DNA of 64,000 nucleotides from Struthio camelus (Eukaryota; Chordata; Aves; Struthioniformes; Struthionidae), in assembly GCF_040807025.1 (NCBI RefSeq), contig NC_090944.1:2384068-2448067 (forward strand), read 5' to 3'. Below are positions 34,507-47,887 of the stretch, piece by piece. Below the pieces are notes generated by a model. That model ran no database searches. It had not been told where the DNA came from and saw nothing but the letters and a program-made list of their open reading frames with translations. Within the stretch, counting starts at the first letter, position 1. Each line of letters starts with the position of its first letter. A program made the position numbers and the translations under genes.

Positions 34507-37500
34507 GCGCAGGAATGCTCCCTGAGTCTTAGGAAGCCAGCCGTTCCCCGAACTCAGGCTTTCCTGCTCCTGACAGGGCTGAGTAGAGCAGCAACATGCA
34601 AAAACATGTCTCCAGAACAGAAGTTTAAATGCTTAGCTCAGATGAACCATCCCATAGGAAACTGGCTGTCAGAAGAAGTCCGTGAGATCCTTAGAAAGCG
34701 CGGTGGATGTGATCCTGGGGGCGCTCTGGAGCAAGATCTGAATTCCCCTGTGAATGGAGACTATGTAGCCTCCAACAGTGATCTGCAGAAAGAAGTTGTA
34801 AAACAGGGGAGAATTGATATTGGTCAGGGGGCTGAGCAGAAAGATTCATCCAAGCCATCACCCTCAGCAGAACAGTGGGAGGATCCTAAAAGGAATGAGC
34901 GTTCCAGAGGCCAAGAGGTCCTCCACTTGATCAAACACCCGGGACGAGAAAATTGCTACGCAAGGAAAAGGCGGAGGGCAGATCTTCAGGTTATCGACAA
35001 GACTGCCCTGTGTGACAGCCAGCCCAGGATTGGCAGTGAATATCCTTCCCTTTTCGGCACAAGCTGCTGATGCTGGACTACCGTGGAAGGTATCTGGTTT
35101 GCCAGGAGCATGGCAAAGCAAAAGAAGGCGTTCTGAGCACTCCGAATGCAACAAGCCTTGGCACTGAGTGCTCAGATAGTGCCTCAGATATTGACAGTGA
35201 GTTTTTCAATGCTGAGCGTGAAGAAGGGGATGCCTCTGTTACAGCAGGTCTGACACACACACACATGCCATGGACCTCCAGGTGGCGATGTTTCATGGTG
35301 CCCCTGATTTCACGAGACAGTACATTTCAACAAACCTCGCTTTGTGCCACTTGGCGCTCCCCCTCCTGCTACCAAATCCATGCACCGCACCAAGAGAGTT
35401 CCCTCAGCCAAGTTAAAAAGAGCTGGAAAGGGACGGAACAATTGGGAAAGCAGACCACAATTCAGAGGAGCAGACCACAATTCAGAGGCACAAAAACAAA
35501 CCGATTGATCAGGCAGACACACTCATCGTGTCCTTCATACGGATCGGGAGTTCTCCTTCCTCTTCCAAGGCTCAGCTCCTGAATGCTCTGCCGACTAAAC
35601 ACAAACACGACACTTTCTTCCATCGACATTGCAAAGGCAGCACCAAAGGCTGTCTTCTAACGACAGGTGTTGTGCAGATCTCTTGGTCCTGTGCCAGTGG
35701 CAGTGCTGATGACACTTTTGACGGCTGTGTTGCTTTTTGTAACCTGCATGGAGATGCTAGAGGTCATGAACAACAATTGCCGTTTTTACAGCAGATCTCT
35801 TCTGTGAAGGAGGCTCTCAGTTAGCTGAGTCTGACCAGAGTGACAAGAAAGGCGTGAACATTGTACGTGACCCGTGGCAGTCTCAAAAGCCTTTGATTTG
35901 TCTTTTCACTGAAGAAGAGAATGTTGCATGTGGCCGATCTAGCCAGAATGTAAAAAGAGGTATCCAGAACAGAAACACAGCAGAATTAGTAGAGGAGCTG
36001 GTAAAAACAATCAGAGACCTACTAGCGAGGTCAAACAACCTTTTAAGGCTTGATGCTTGTCAGGACACAGCTCGCCAATGTGGATTTATTGTGGCTAAAG
36101 AGGCAGAAGAGTGTGTGAGAGCCAAAGCAAAGGCAAGAACCTTGGTGGGATTCTTGACAAAGGAGAAATTGTGTTTGAGATCAAGTCACAGCTACTGCCT
36201 CTTCAAGGACAACTATGGTACCCATGGTGTAAAAAGGAGAAAGAGCTCCCCCGCTTGCAGGAAAAGAGGAACAAGAACATAGAACATCATGGGAGCCAAA
36301 CTGAGCCAGAGAAGTGTGCAGGACGAAGAAAGCAACTCGACAGAGCGTTCCCCCTCAAGCAGCTGATGAAATCAGTCCTCGCTTTTCTCCAGGCACAGGC
36401 AAGAGACACCAAGAAATACTTGCTGCAGTGGAGGAAGGTCTTTAGGGATGACCTGTCCTCTGAGCACTTGGAGGAACTTCAGAAAGAGTATCATCAGTGA
36501 TGGTATCAAATCCTGGAAATAAAGAAAAGCAAGGAAAAAAACCAGTCTGAAAACAGCATTGATGAATAAGTTAGAAGCCCTCTCCAATGCAGTCAATGAT
36601 TCATCCATTGGTCTCAAGCGTCTTTTGAGAGAAGTAGGGCAGATTTGTGAAGCTCTAGAATCCTTGAACTCAAAAGATGAATGTTTTTGCAAACTACCTG
36701 AAGTGGCAGTCGATCTGATGGTTTCAGGGTATGCCCTTGAAGTGGTGGATGGTGATGCTTCGTCTGTACGGTGACGATGGCTTGGGGCAATCTTTGACAA
36801 GTTAATTGAGAAGCTAGGGGAGAGAAGAGCGTTTGTTCTCTCAGTGCTTGGCATCCAGAGCCCGGGGAAGTCAAGCCTGCTGAATGCCATGTTTGGTCTG
36901 CAGTGGAACGTCAGTGCGGGGAGAGGCACGCGGGGAGCGTTTATGCAGCTGCTTCAGGTGGACGAGAAACCCCAAGAGGCCGTGGACTTTGATTACAGGC
37001 TGATTGTTGACACGGGAGGACTTTGTGCCATGGAGGTGGCCAATAAGCAGTCACTCAATCATGACAATGAGCTAGCCACCTTTGGCATTGGCATTGGCAA
37101 CATGACTCTGATCAATATCTTGGGAGAAAATCCTGGAGACATGCAAGATGTCCTTCAGCTAGCTGGGCAGGCTTTTCTCCGCATGAAGCAAGTCAATCTT
37201 TCGCCAAGCCGCTGCTTTGTGCACCACAATGTTGGAGAAATAACTGCCCAGGAACAAAACATGCAAGCACAAAGACGCCTGCAGGAAAAGCGGGAGGAAA
37301 TGGCAGGGACAGCCGCCCAGCCGCCCAGCAGGCATTCTGCCATGTCACCTGCTTCAGCGATGTCATCCGCTTTGATGTGAACACCCACCGTCACTACTTT
37401 GCTCACCTCTGGGTGGCAAGGAAACCCACGCAGGGCCCCACCCAACCCCACACACAGCCAGCACGTGCAGCAGTTAAAGAGCACAATTCTCCAAGCTGCC

Positions 37501-38229
37501 AAGAAGGGATCGCAGGGCTCTATTTCAAGGCTCTCGAGCTTGAAAGTTCGTATGAGTGACTTGTGGAAGGCTCTGCTGAATGAAAAGTTTGTTTTCCCTT
37601 TCCAAAACACTCGGGAAGTTGCCGCAGACAACAGCTTAGGAACAACCGACAGCCAGTGGACCTGGCAGCTGGGGAGCCACATCCTAGACTTGCAAATGAA
37701 ATGGAACAATCGGATTAGAAAGGGAGACGTTCCGCATGTGACCCGAAGAAGCCTTATGGAGGAAGTGCAAGATAAATATGAAAGACTCTCTCTCTTTCCC
37801 TCTGGAAAGACTTGGAACCATATTTCAGGGAAGATGACGCCAGTGGGCTTTTGATTCAGCAGAAAGCAAGCATTGAAAATCAACCGCAAGATCTGAGAGA
37901 AGCACTTGTGGAAGAGACACAGAGAAAGTCTGCCGAGTTCATTGAACGGGAGAAGAATCAGAGCAAAGGGCATCAGAAGAAGCCAGAATGTGAACACGAG
38001 CTTGTCAAGAGAAGGCAACTGGTGGCTTTGTCGCTAAAGAAGGAAGAGCTGCATGAAGAAAAGCTGAGGCAACACTTGGCTAGCCTCTGGAAACAATGGC
38101 TCTACAAAGTATCTTCCAGTGCACCTCCTCCTGCAGAACCAAACATAAACCTCCCTAGTGAGACCACTCTGCTGGAACATTTCAAGCAAGAGCCAAACAG
38201 AGAGGAAGAAATAAAATGCTTCCTGCCAA
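34507..38229 (+). pseudogene. GVIN1: VLIG-a copy 4: truncated VLIG pseudogene
   Basis: Open from the PRTQAF block to 35070, where a 1-bp loss (TATCCTTCCC for TACCCCTTCC) private to copies 4 and 5 shifts the frame early. Other breaks match copy 1. The GTPase frame 36844-37380 has P-loop GIQSPGKSS and DTGGL, with Asn-His-Asp for Asn-Asp-Asp further on. The 14-bp insertion is present, so the helical frame stops at 37854 and resumes at 37812. Confidence 0.88.
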
Positions 38230-38390
38230 AGGATGCATTTCCCATGGCATCCCTTGCAGGCAGTGCAAGAGATCATTGCTGCTGGAAGCTGCATTTCATT
38301 TCATCCCTTTGTATTTCAGATGCTAGTCGTACTTCCCAAAACATGTCTACAATAAACTCGCGGGCTAGCCTTCTGGTCAGGGTGTCTCGT

Positions 38391-39398
38391 GGTGCTGGGC
38401 TTGTGGCGGGGGTGCAGGGGGGAGTGGGGCGTTGTGTTGGGGGTGCTGGTCTTGTCGTGGGGGGTGCAGAGGGGAGTTGGTCCTTGTGTTGGGGGTGCTG
38501 GTCTTTGTTTTGAGGTGCTGAGGGGATCTGGACCTTGTGTTGGGGGTGCATAGGGGATCTGGGTGTTGTTGTGGGGGTGCTTAGAGGAGGTGGGCCTTGT
38601 GTTGGGGGTGCTGGGTTTGTTGTGGGGGTGGAGAGGGGATCAGGGCCTTGTTTTTGGGGTGCTGGGCCTTGTTTTGGGAGTGCTGGGCTTGTTGTGGGGG
38701 TGCTGAGGGGATCAGGGCATTGTGTTGGGGGTGCTGGGCATTGTGTAGGGTTTGCTGGGCTTGTTATGGGGGTGCAGAGGGGGTCTGGGTCTTGTTTTGG
38801 GGGTGCTTAGAGGACGTGGGCCTTGTGTTGGGGGTGCTGGGCTTATCGTGGGGGTCCTGAGTGGTCATGGTGTTGTGTTGGGGGTGGTGGGCTTTTTTTT
38901 GGGAGAACTAGGCTTGTTTTTGGGGTGCTTAGGGGATCTGGGCATTGTATTGGGGGTCTGGGCTTGTTGTGGGGGTGCAGAGGGGAGCTGGGTCTTGTCA
39001 TGGGGGTGCTGAGGGAATGCTCGGCCTTGTAATGGGTGTGCTGGGCTTGTCGTGGGGATGCTGAGGGGATCTGGGCCTTGTCATGGGGGTGCTGAGGGTA
39101 TGCTCGGCCTTGTAATGGGGGTGGTGGGCTTGTCAGGGGGGTGCTGAGGGGATCTGGGCCTTGTTTTTGGGGTGTGGGCCTTGTTTTGGGGGTAGTGGGC
39201 TTGTCGTAAGGGTGCTGAGGGGATCTGGGCCTTGTATTGGGGATGGACAGGCGATGTGGGCCTTGTCTTGGGAGTGCTGAGGGGATCTGGGCCTTGTTTT
39301 CGGGGTACGGTGGGGATCTGGGCATTGTTTTGGGTGTGCTGGGCCTTGTCATGGGGGTGTTGAGGGGATCTAGGCCTTTTTTTTGGGGTGCGGAGAGG
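38391..39398 (+). repeat. G-rich minisatellite, copy 4
   Basis: About 1.0 kb, the longest version inside the array together with copy 5. It contains extra monomers (39010-39260) with variants such as AATGCTCGGCC. Confidence 0.93.
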
Positions 39399-39589
39399 GT
39401 TCCGGAGCACTCGACCAGGTTGCCCAGAGAGGTTGTGGAGTCTCCTTCCCTGGAGATATTCAAAAGCCACCTGGCCCAATCCTGGGCAATATGCTCCAGA
39501 GGACCCTGGCTGAGCAGGGGGGGTTGGACTCCAGGATCTCCAGAGGTCCTTTCCAACCTCCACCATTCTGTGAGTCTGTGATTCTGTGA
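39399..39589 (+). mobile_element. CR1 3'-end fragment, copy 4
   Basis: 191 bp; one extra G in the G-run after AGCAGG. Confidence 0.9.
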
Positions 39590-40051
39590 AATGTTAAGGC
39601 TAAAATTTTAACACTCACATCCCAGAAGTTTTCTTTTCCTTTCTTCTCAGAATTTGTTCCCATCGATGGTCGAGCCCATCACACATCTTCCACAATCACC
39701 TGTAATGTGCTCATGTAGTGTTCCAATGCTATAGGTCCTATGGATTGGCATGGGGTTGGTTCACCTAGTTGATTTAAACCAGTTGAGGGAATGGTTAGAA
39801 CGTACAGCTAGCAATCTGGTTTTGGAGCTAAGGAAAGGTTTTGCACATTGAGTGACTACTCCCCAAATTACAGCTTGGTTGCCACTGCCCACGCACACAG
39901 GGAGCCCCATTCCCATTTCACCCCAGAAAGCTCCCCGCAGGCATGCTGCAAATGGCTTGTGTGCCGTTTCCGCTCACAATTGCAACAAGATTGCTGTGCA
40001 CAATTGGAGGGCAAAGGAGCAACCCGTCCAGAAGGGGAAAAGTGCCCAAAG
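39590..40051 (+). pseudogene. Unassigned block plus VLIG-b remnant, copy 4
   Basis: The unassigned block is cut near 39914 by a 1589-bp deletion that removes nearly all of VLIG-b. Only the last ~130 bp (from CCAGAAAGCTCCCCGC, encoding CCKWLVCRFRSQLQQD) remain before the junction. A few filler bases (ATT) sit at the join, as in end-joining repair. Confidence 0.85.
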
Positions 40052-40307
40052 AAAGAACGAGCCACGGGCTCGGCATGGGCTTGTCAGGGACGACTCTGGG
40101 CTTTGGTTGGGCTTTGTGCTGGCGGGAGCTGTGTTGGGGCTGGCCTTGGCGGGCTGCGCCTTGTTGGGGTTTGGGTGAGAGCAGCGTCAGGTGGGGCCTG
40201 GGGGTGCCCTGGCAGACCAGGTGTGTGGAAGTGATGTCGCCATGGCATCACAATGCCGGGGTCTTTCTGGAGGTGGGGCTGGGGGAAGTGCCGCTGTCAC
40301 TTTGCCT

Positions 40308-41012
40308 GCGAGCGAGCGAGCGAGCGAGTGTGCGAGCGAGTGCGCGAGCAGGTGGAGAGCGTGGCGTTGAGCTGGGGCGAAGGAGCGAGGCAGCGGGGTA
40401 AGAGGTGGCTCCTTCCGTCTCTCTGCAGTCTCTCCTCCCCTCGGGGCGCTCTCCCTGGCTTTGTCGCCCCCCCAGCGCCCACCACCCGCTGCACGCTCCC
40501 TCGGTGGGCACAAGTGCCACAATCAGGCAAACGTCCCCGCCGCGAAGTCCAGCCACGCTCGGGCACCATTCTGCGCCCTTGCTGCTCACCACCCGGTGTC
40601 CCCGCGTCACACGTGGGAAAGCAGCGGCGGGAGCGGGCAGCCAGGCAAGGCCGACGGAGTGAGGGCACCGTGCCCTGCTTTTTGCAGAGTTGCTCTCGGC
40701 GGCCTTTGGCTCTTCTCCTGGTGTCAGATTGACGCTGTCGATCTTGGGGTGCGGAGGAGCGTGCACAGGGTGAGCCGCAGAGCAGAGCGGAGCGGTCAGG
40801 GTCGGGGGAGGTTGGTGGAGGGGCGTTGGAGGGGCGGTGGGGAGCAGGGCTTTGGGGGCTGCTGGTCTGCCTTGGTCGGGGAGGGGGAGGGTGGCTGCAA
40901 GGGGCGGCGTGCTCAGAGGTGGGTGCTGTGTTTTGGGTGGCACTCTTGGAGCAGGACGTGGAGGCGGAGCGCTGAGCAGGCTGCACGCTCGCGGCGCGCT
41001 TCCGGTGGCGGC
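40308..41012 (+). promoter_or_regulatory. Gene X CpG-rich promoter/5' region, copy 5
   Basis: Nearly identical to copy 4. Confidence 0.58.
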
Positions 41013-42645
41013 ATGGAGCCTCGGAGGCTGAGCGTCGTGGGCGAGTTTGTGGTGCTGAGCCTCTTTGTGGTGTGCCTGGCCCACATGCCCTCGGTCGTCA
41101 ACGTCTTCACAATCCTGTGCATAGCAGTGGTGTTGGTGCCGGCGGGGAAAAGGCCCTGGCCCAAGGTAGGAGTCAGCCTGGGCATGGCCCCGAGCTGGCG
41201 CGGGCAGCGAGAGGGCTGAGGCCGCGGCAGCACCTGCAGCAAGGGCAGCCTGACGGTGCTGCGTGCAAGCCTGCCTCCAGCCTCAGCTCTGCGTGCCCCG
41301 CGCAGCCCTTCCGCGAGCAGGGTGCCTCTTGGCGCAGCGTGGATGCTCGCCACTAAGGCAGCGCTCTCTTGGGCTGTGCAGGGGCCTCGCGGCAGTGCTG
41401 GCAGCCTGGGCAACGGCAGCGTGGACGAGCCCGGAGGTGAGCAGCCCCGGCCTGGAGCGTAGGCGCGCTCGGCAGCGCCTCCCGGCCAAGACAGCCCAGC
41501 GCCGCCAGCGCCCACCGCCCTTGGCCCCAGCTGGGGCTCCGCCGACGGGCTGCCCTCGCTCACTGCCTCTCTGCCTCCTCTTCCAGCAGCCTCCTTCCTG
41601 CCCACGGTGGACACGCAGGACTGTGCAGCCAGCCGGCAGGCAGGGTAAGCGGAGGCCTGGCCTGCAGGGGGGCTGCCCCACAGCCCTGGCCAGGCCCACC
41701 GCAGGCAAGAGCCCGATGCAGCCCAGAGCCACAGACCTGCGCCTGGCCTGGGCCCCCCAAAGAGCAGGGCATGGCATGGCTAGGGCTGGGGTCGACGCGC
41801 GGGATGCCCAGGACATGCCACATGCCTGCTGCTCACCAACTGGGAAGCCCCTTTGCTCCTTGCCCACTGCTGCAGCCCTGGCCCCAGCGCCCCCTCCGCC
41901 CGCACCCTGGCACCCTTTAGCATCTGCTGCCACCAGGGCTTCCCCCTGGGGCACCCAAGGCAGCCTCCTCACCTCCTTTCTCCCTCCCAGGCTCACAAGC
42001 GAGGACACCTTGCCCCCTCGCCACCTCCTGCCGACCTCCGAGCCAGACACGGATGGATGGAAGTTGGATGGCCCTCTCCCACTGCCACCAACCTCCATCC
42101 TGCTGGACGCTCCCCCAACACCTGCAGGAGTGCTGGGTGAGCTGCTTGTGCCCACAGCCCTCCCGCCATCCCCACCACGCAGGCGGGTCCGCTTTGGGTG
42201 CAACCAGACCGTGTTGCTGAGCGAGGAAGGTCACGAGCTGCTGGACTGCCTCCCCAAAGCCCCACACCTCGACTGGCCAGCCCACATCCCGCGCCGGTCC
42301 ATCCTGCACTGTGCCTGGGCACCCGTCCCGCTGGCAGGGGAAGGCACAGTGCGGCCACTTTCACCCCCCGGGCAGTCCGAGGAGGAAGAGGACGAGGAGC
42401 CAGCGTGTGCCACCTCCCTGCAGCGCTGGCCCACCATGCAGCTCTGGAGCCCACCACCGGAGGCACCCTCCCCTCCCGCTGCAGCCACCGGCTGCACAGC
42501 GGCCCTGGCCTGCCTGCTCTGCCCAGCCTGCCCAGCCTGCCCTGCAGGCGCCTTCAGAGGGCTGCGCAAGGGCCTCCGCAGATGCGCCTCCTTCCTGCGA
42601 GGGCCACGGCGAGTGCTCAGGAGGCGCCAGGCAAGGGCCAGCTGA
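41013..42645 (+). CDS. Gene X copy 5 (306 aa, 4 exons)
   Basis: Exons 41013-41165, 41382-41436, 41587-41644 and 41991-42645. The protein equals that of copy 4 except for one Arg-to-Gly change in the basic tail (FLRGPRR). All motifs, splice sites and the frame are intact. This near-identity, with the equal unit length, marks copies 4 and 5 as the most recent duplicate pair. Confidence 0.7.
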
Positions 42646-42737
42646 TTGGGGCCAGCAGCAGGCTCCGCGCCTGGGCAGAGGTGCCAATAACCAGCGCCCG
42701 CGGAGCTAGACGCCTTCGCCACCTCCGGCCCAGCGTC

Positions 42738-42743
42738 AATAAA
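42738..42743 (+). terminator. Gene X polyadenylation signal, copy 5
   Basis: AATAAA 93 bp after the stop. Confidence 0.75.
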
Positions 42744-42804
42744 CCTCTGAGCAAGACTCTGCGGGAGGCGAGAGTGAAACACCATGTGAAGTGCTATGAA
42801 GGAG

Positions 42805-45800
42805 GCGCAGGAATGCTCCCTGAGTCTTAGGAAGCCAGCCGTTCCCCGAACTCAGGCTTTCCTGCTCCTGACAGGGCTGAGTAGAGCAGCAACATGCAAA
42901 AACATGTCTCCAGAACAGAAGTTTAAATGCTTAGCTCAGATGAACCATCCCATAGGAAACTGGCTGTCAGAAGAAGTCCGTGAGATCCTTAGAAAGCGCG
43001 GTGGATGTGATCCTGGGGGCGCTCTGGAGCAAGATCTGAATTCCCCTGTGAATGGAGACTATGTAGCCTCCAACAGTGATCTGCAGAAAGAAGTTGTAAA
43101 ACAGGGGAGAATTGATATTGGTCAGGGGGCTGAGCAGAAAGATTCATCCAAGCCATCACCCTCAGCAGAACAGTGGGAGGATCCTAAAAGGAATGAGCGT
43201 TCCAGAGGCCAAGAGGTCCTCCACTTGATCAAACACCCGGGACGAGAAAATTGCTACGCAAGGAAAAGGCGGAGGGCAGATCTTCAGGTTATCGACAAGA
43301 CTGCCCTGTGTGACAGCCAGCCCAGGATTGGCAGTGAATATCCTTCCCTTTTCGGCACAAGCTGCTGATGCTGGACTACCGTGGAAGGTATCTGGTTTGC
43401 CAGGAGCATGGCAAAGCAAAAGAAGGCGTTCTGAGCACTCCGAATGCAACAAGCCTTGGCACTGAGTGCTCAGATAGTGCCTCAGATATTGACAGTGAGT
43501 TTTTCAATGCTGAGCGTGAAGAAGGGGATGCCTCTGTTACAGCAGGTCTGACACACACACACATGCCATGGACCTCCAGGTGGCGATGTTTCATGGTGCC
43601 CCTGATTTCACGAGACAGTACATTTCAACAAACCTCGCTTTGTGCCACTTGGCGCTCCCCCTCCTGCTACCAAATCCATGCACCGCACCAAGAGAGTTCC
43701 CTCAGCCAAGTTAAAAAGAGCTGGAAAGGGACGGAACAATTGGGAAAGCAGACCACAATTCAGAGGAGCAGACCACAATTCAGAGGCCCAAAAACAAACC
43801 GATTGATCAGGCAGACACACTCATCGTGTCCTTCATACGGATCGGGAGTTCTCCTTCCTCTTCCAAGGCTCAGCTCCTGAATGCTCTGCCGACTAAACAC
43901 AAACACGACACTTTCTTCCATCGACATTGCAAAGGCAGCACCAAAGGCTGTCTTCTAACGACAGGTGTTGTGCAGATCTCTTGGTCCTGTGCCAGTGGCA
44001 GTGCTGATGACACTTTTGACGGCTGTGTTGCTTTTTGTAACCTGCATGGAGATGCTAGAGGTCATGAACAACAATTGCCGTTTTTACAGCAGATCTCTTC
44101 TGTGAAGGAGGCTCTCAGTTAGCTGAGTCTGACCAGAGTGACAAGAAAGGCGTGAACATTGTACGTGACCCGTGGCAGTCTCAAAAGCCTTTGATTTGTC
44201 TTTTCACTGAAGAAGAGAATGTTGCATGTGGCCGATCTAGCCAGAATGTAAAAAGAGGTATCCAGAACAGAAACACAGCAGAATTAGTAGAGGAGCTGGT
44301 AAAAACAATCAGAGACCTACTAGCGAGGTCAAACAACCTTTTAAGGCTTGATGCTTGTCAGGACACAGCTCGCCAATGTGGATTTATTGTGGCTAAAGAG
44401 GCAGAAGAGTGTGTGAGAGCCAAAGCAAAGGCAAGAACCTTGGTGGGATTCTTGACAAAGGAGAAATTGTGTTTGAGATCAAGTCACAGCTACTGCCTCT
44501 TCAAGGACAACTATGGTACCCATGGTGTAAAAAGGAGAAAGAGCTCCCCCGCTTGCAGGAAAAGAGGAACAAGAACATAGAACATCATGGGAGCCAAACT
44601 GAGCCAGAGAAGTGTGCAGGACGAAGAAAGCAACTCGACAGAGCGTTCCCCCTCAAGCAGCTGATGAAATCAGTCCTCGCTTTTCTCCAGGCACAGGCAA
44701 GAGACACCAAGAAATACTTGCTGCAGTGGAGGAAGGTCTTTAGGGATGACCTGTCCTCTGAGCACTTGGAGGAACTTCAGAAAGAGTATCATCAGTGATG
44801 GTATCAAATCCTGGAAATAAAGAAAAGCAAGGAAAAAAACCAGTCTGAAAACAGCATTGATGAATAAGTTAGAAGCCCTCTCCAATGCAGTCAATGATTC
44901 ATCCATTGGTCTCAAGCGTCTTTTGAGAGAAGTAGGGCAGATTCGTGAAGCTCTAGAATCCTTGAACTCAAAAGATGAATGTTTTTGCAAACTACCTGAA
45001 GTGGCAGTCGATCTGATGGTTTCAGGGTATGCCCTTGAAGTGGTGGATGGTGATGCTTCGTCTGTACGGTGACGATGGCTTGGGGCAATCTTTGACAAGT
45101 TAATTGAGAAGCTAGGGGAGAGAAGAGCGTTTGTTCTCTCAGTGCTTGGCATCCAGAGCCCGGGGAAGTCAAGCCTGCTGAATGCCATGTTTGGTCTGCA
45201 GTGGAACGTCAGTGCGGGGAGAGGCACGCGGGGAGCGTTTATGCAGCTGCTTCAGGTGGACGAGAAACGCCAAGAGGCCGTGGACTTTGATTACAGGCTG
45301 ATTGTTGACACGGGAGGACTTTGTGCCATGGAGGTGGCCAATAAGCAGTCACTCAATCATGACAATGAGCTAGCCACCTTTGGCATTGGCATTGGCAACA
45401 TGACTCTGATCAATATCTTGGGAGAAAATCCTGGAGACATGCAAGATGTCCTTCAGCTAGCTGGGCAGGCTTTTCTCCGGATGAAGCAAGTCAATCTTTC
45501 GCCAAGCCGCTGCTTTGTGCACCACAATGTTGGAGAAATAACTGCCCAGGAACAAAACATGCAAGCACAAAGACGCCTGCAGGAAAAGCTGGAGGAAATG
45601 GCAGGGACAGCCGCCCAGCCGCCCAGCAGGCATTCTGCCATGTCACCTGCTTCAGCGATGTCATCCGCTTTGATGTGAACACCCACCGTCACTACTTTGC
45701 TCACCTCTGGGTGGCAAGGAAACCCACGCAGGGCCCCACCCAACCCCACACACAGCCAGCACGTGCAGCAGTTAAAGAGCACAATTCTCCAAGCTGCCAA

Positions 45801-46527
45801 GAAGGGATCGCAGGGCTCTATTTCAAGGCTCTCGAGCTTGAAAGTTCGTATGAGTGACTTGTGGAAGGCTCTGCTGAATGAAAAGTTTGTTTTCCCTTTC
45901 CAAAACACTCGGGAAGTTGCCGCAGACAACAGCTTAGGAACAACCGACAGCCAGTGGACCTGGCAGCTGGGGAGCCACATCCTAGACTTGCAAATGAAAT
46001 GGAACAATCGGATTAGAAAGGGAGACGTTCCGCATGTGACCCGAAGAAGCCTTATGGAGGAAGTGCAAGATAAATATGAAAGACTCTCTCTCTTTCCCTC
46101 TGGAAAGACTTGGAACCATATTTCAGGGAAGATGACGCCAGTGGGCTTTTGATTCAGCAGAAAGCAAGCATTGAAAATCAACCGCAAGATCTGAGAGAAG
46201 CACTTGTGGAAGAGACACAGAGAAAGTCTGCCGAGTTCATTGAACGGGAGAAGAATCAGAGCAAAGGGCATCAGAAGAAGCCAGAATGTGAACACGAGCT
46301 TGTCAAGAGAAGGCAACTGGTGGCTTGGTCGCTAAAGAAGGAAGAGCTGCATGAAGAAAAGCTGAGGCAACACTTGGCTAGCCTCTGGAAACAATGGCTC
46401 TACAAAGTATCTTCCAGTGCACCTCCTCCTGCAGAACCAAACATAAACCTCCCTAGTGAGACCACTCTGCTGGAACATTTCAAGCAAGAGCCAAACAGAG
46501 AGGAAGAAATAAAATGCTTCCTGCCAA
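42805..46527 (+). pseudogene. GVIN1: VLIG-a copy 5: truncated VLIG pseudogene
   Basis: Same lesions as copy 4, including the private 1-bp loss that ends the first frame at 43368 and the 14-bp insertion. GTPase frame 45142-45678 (GIQSPGKSS, DTGGL) with small changes, e.g. DEKRQE for DEKPQE, that it shares with copy 6. So parts of copy 5 are closer to copy 6 than to copy 4. Confidence 0.88.
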
Positions 46528-46688
46528 AGGATGCATTTCCCATGGCATCCCTTGCAGGCAGTGCAAGAGATCATTGCTGCTGGAAGCTGCATTTCATTTC
46601 ATCCCTTTGTATTTCAGATGCTAGTCGTACTTCCCAAAACATGTCTACAATAAACTCGCGGGCTAGCCTTCTGGTCAGGGTGTCTCGT

Positions 46689-47696
46689 GGTGCTGGGCTT
46701 GTGGCGGGGGTGCAGGGGGGAGTGGGGCGTTGTGTTGGGGGTGCTGGTCTTGTCGTGGGGGGTGCAGAGGGGAGTTGGTCCTTGTGTTGGGGGTGCTGGT
46801 CTTTGTTTTGAGGTGCTGAGGGGATCTGGACCTTGTGTTGGGGGTGCATAGGGGATCTGGGTGTTGTTGTGGGGGTGCTTAGAGGAGGTGGGCCTTGTGT
46901 TGGGGGTGCTGGGTTTGTTGTGGGGGTGGAGAGGGGATCAGGGCCTTGTTTTTGGGGTGCTGGGCCTTGTTTTGGGAGTGCTGGGCTTGTTGTGGGGGTG
47001 CTGAGGGGATCAGGGCATTGTGTTGGGGGTGCTGGGCATTGTGTAGGGTTTGCTGGGCTTGTTATGGGGGTGCAGAGGGGGTCTGGGTCTTGTTTTGGGG
47101 GTGCTTAGAGGACGTGGGCCTTGTGTTGGGGGTGCTGGGCTTATCGTGGGGGTCCTGAGTGGTCATGGTGTTGTGTTGGGGGTGGTGGGCTTTTTTTTGG
47201 GAGAACTAGGCTTGTTTTTGGGGTGCTTAGGGGATCTGGGCATTGTATTGGGGGTCTGGGCTTGTTGTGGGGGTGCAGAGGGGAGCTGGGTCTTGTCATG
47301 GGGGTGCTGAGGGAATGCTCGGCCTTGTAATGGGTGTGCTGGGCTTGTCGTGGGGATGCTGAGGGGATCTGGGCCTTGTCATGGGGGTGCTGAGGGTATG
47401 CTCGGCCTTGTAATGGGGGTGGTGGGCTTGTCAGGGGGGTGCTGAGGGGATCTGGGCCTTGTTTTTGGGGTGTGGGCCTTGTTTTGGGGGTAGTGGGCTT
47501 GTCGTAAGGGTGCTGAGGGGATCTGGGCCTTGTATTGGGGATGGACAGGCGATGTGGGCCTTGTCTTGGGAGTGCTGAGGGGATCTGGGCCTTGTTTTCG
47601 GGGTACGGTGGGGATCTGGGCATTGTTTTGGGTGTGCTGGGCCTTGTCATGGGGGTGTTGAGGGGATCTAGGCCTTTTTTTTGGGGTGCGGAGAGG
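46689..47696 (+). repeat. G-rich minisatellite, copy 5
   Basis: Same length and same monomer order as copy 4. This is striking for a sequence class that normally changes quickly. Confidence 0.93.
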
Positions 47697-47887
47697 GTTC
47701 CGGAGCACTCGACCAGGTTGCCCAGAGAGGTTGTGGAGTCTCCTTCCCTGGAGATATTCAAAAGCCACCTGGCCCAATCCTGGGCAATATGCTCCAGAGG
47801 ACCCTGGCTGAGCAGGGGGGGTTGGACTCCAGGATCTCCAGAGGTCCTTTCCAACCTCCACCATTCTGTGAGTCTGTGATTCTGTGA
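47697..47887 (+). mobile_element. CR1 3'-end fragment, copy 5
   Basis: 191 bp, same extra G as copy 4. Confidence 0.9.

Larger units (their letters stand above)
31754..40051 (+). repeat. Array copy 4 (8298 bp)
   Basis: Unit lacking 1589 bp near its 3' end, from inside the unassigned block to almost the end of VLIG-b. The breakpoint is near 39915. It is the same length as copy 5 and nearly identical to it. Confidence 0.95.
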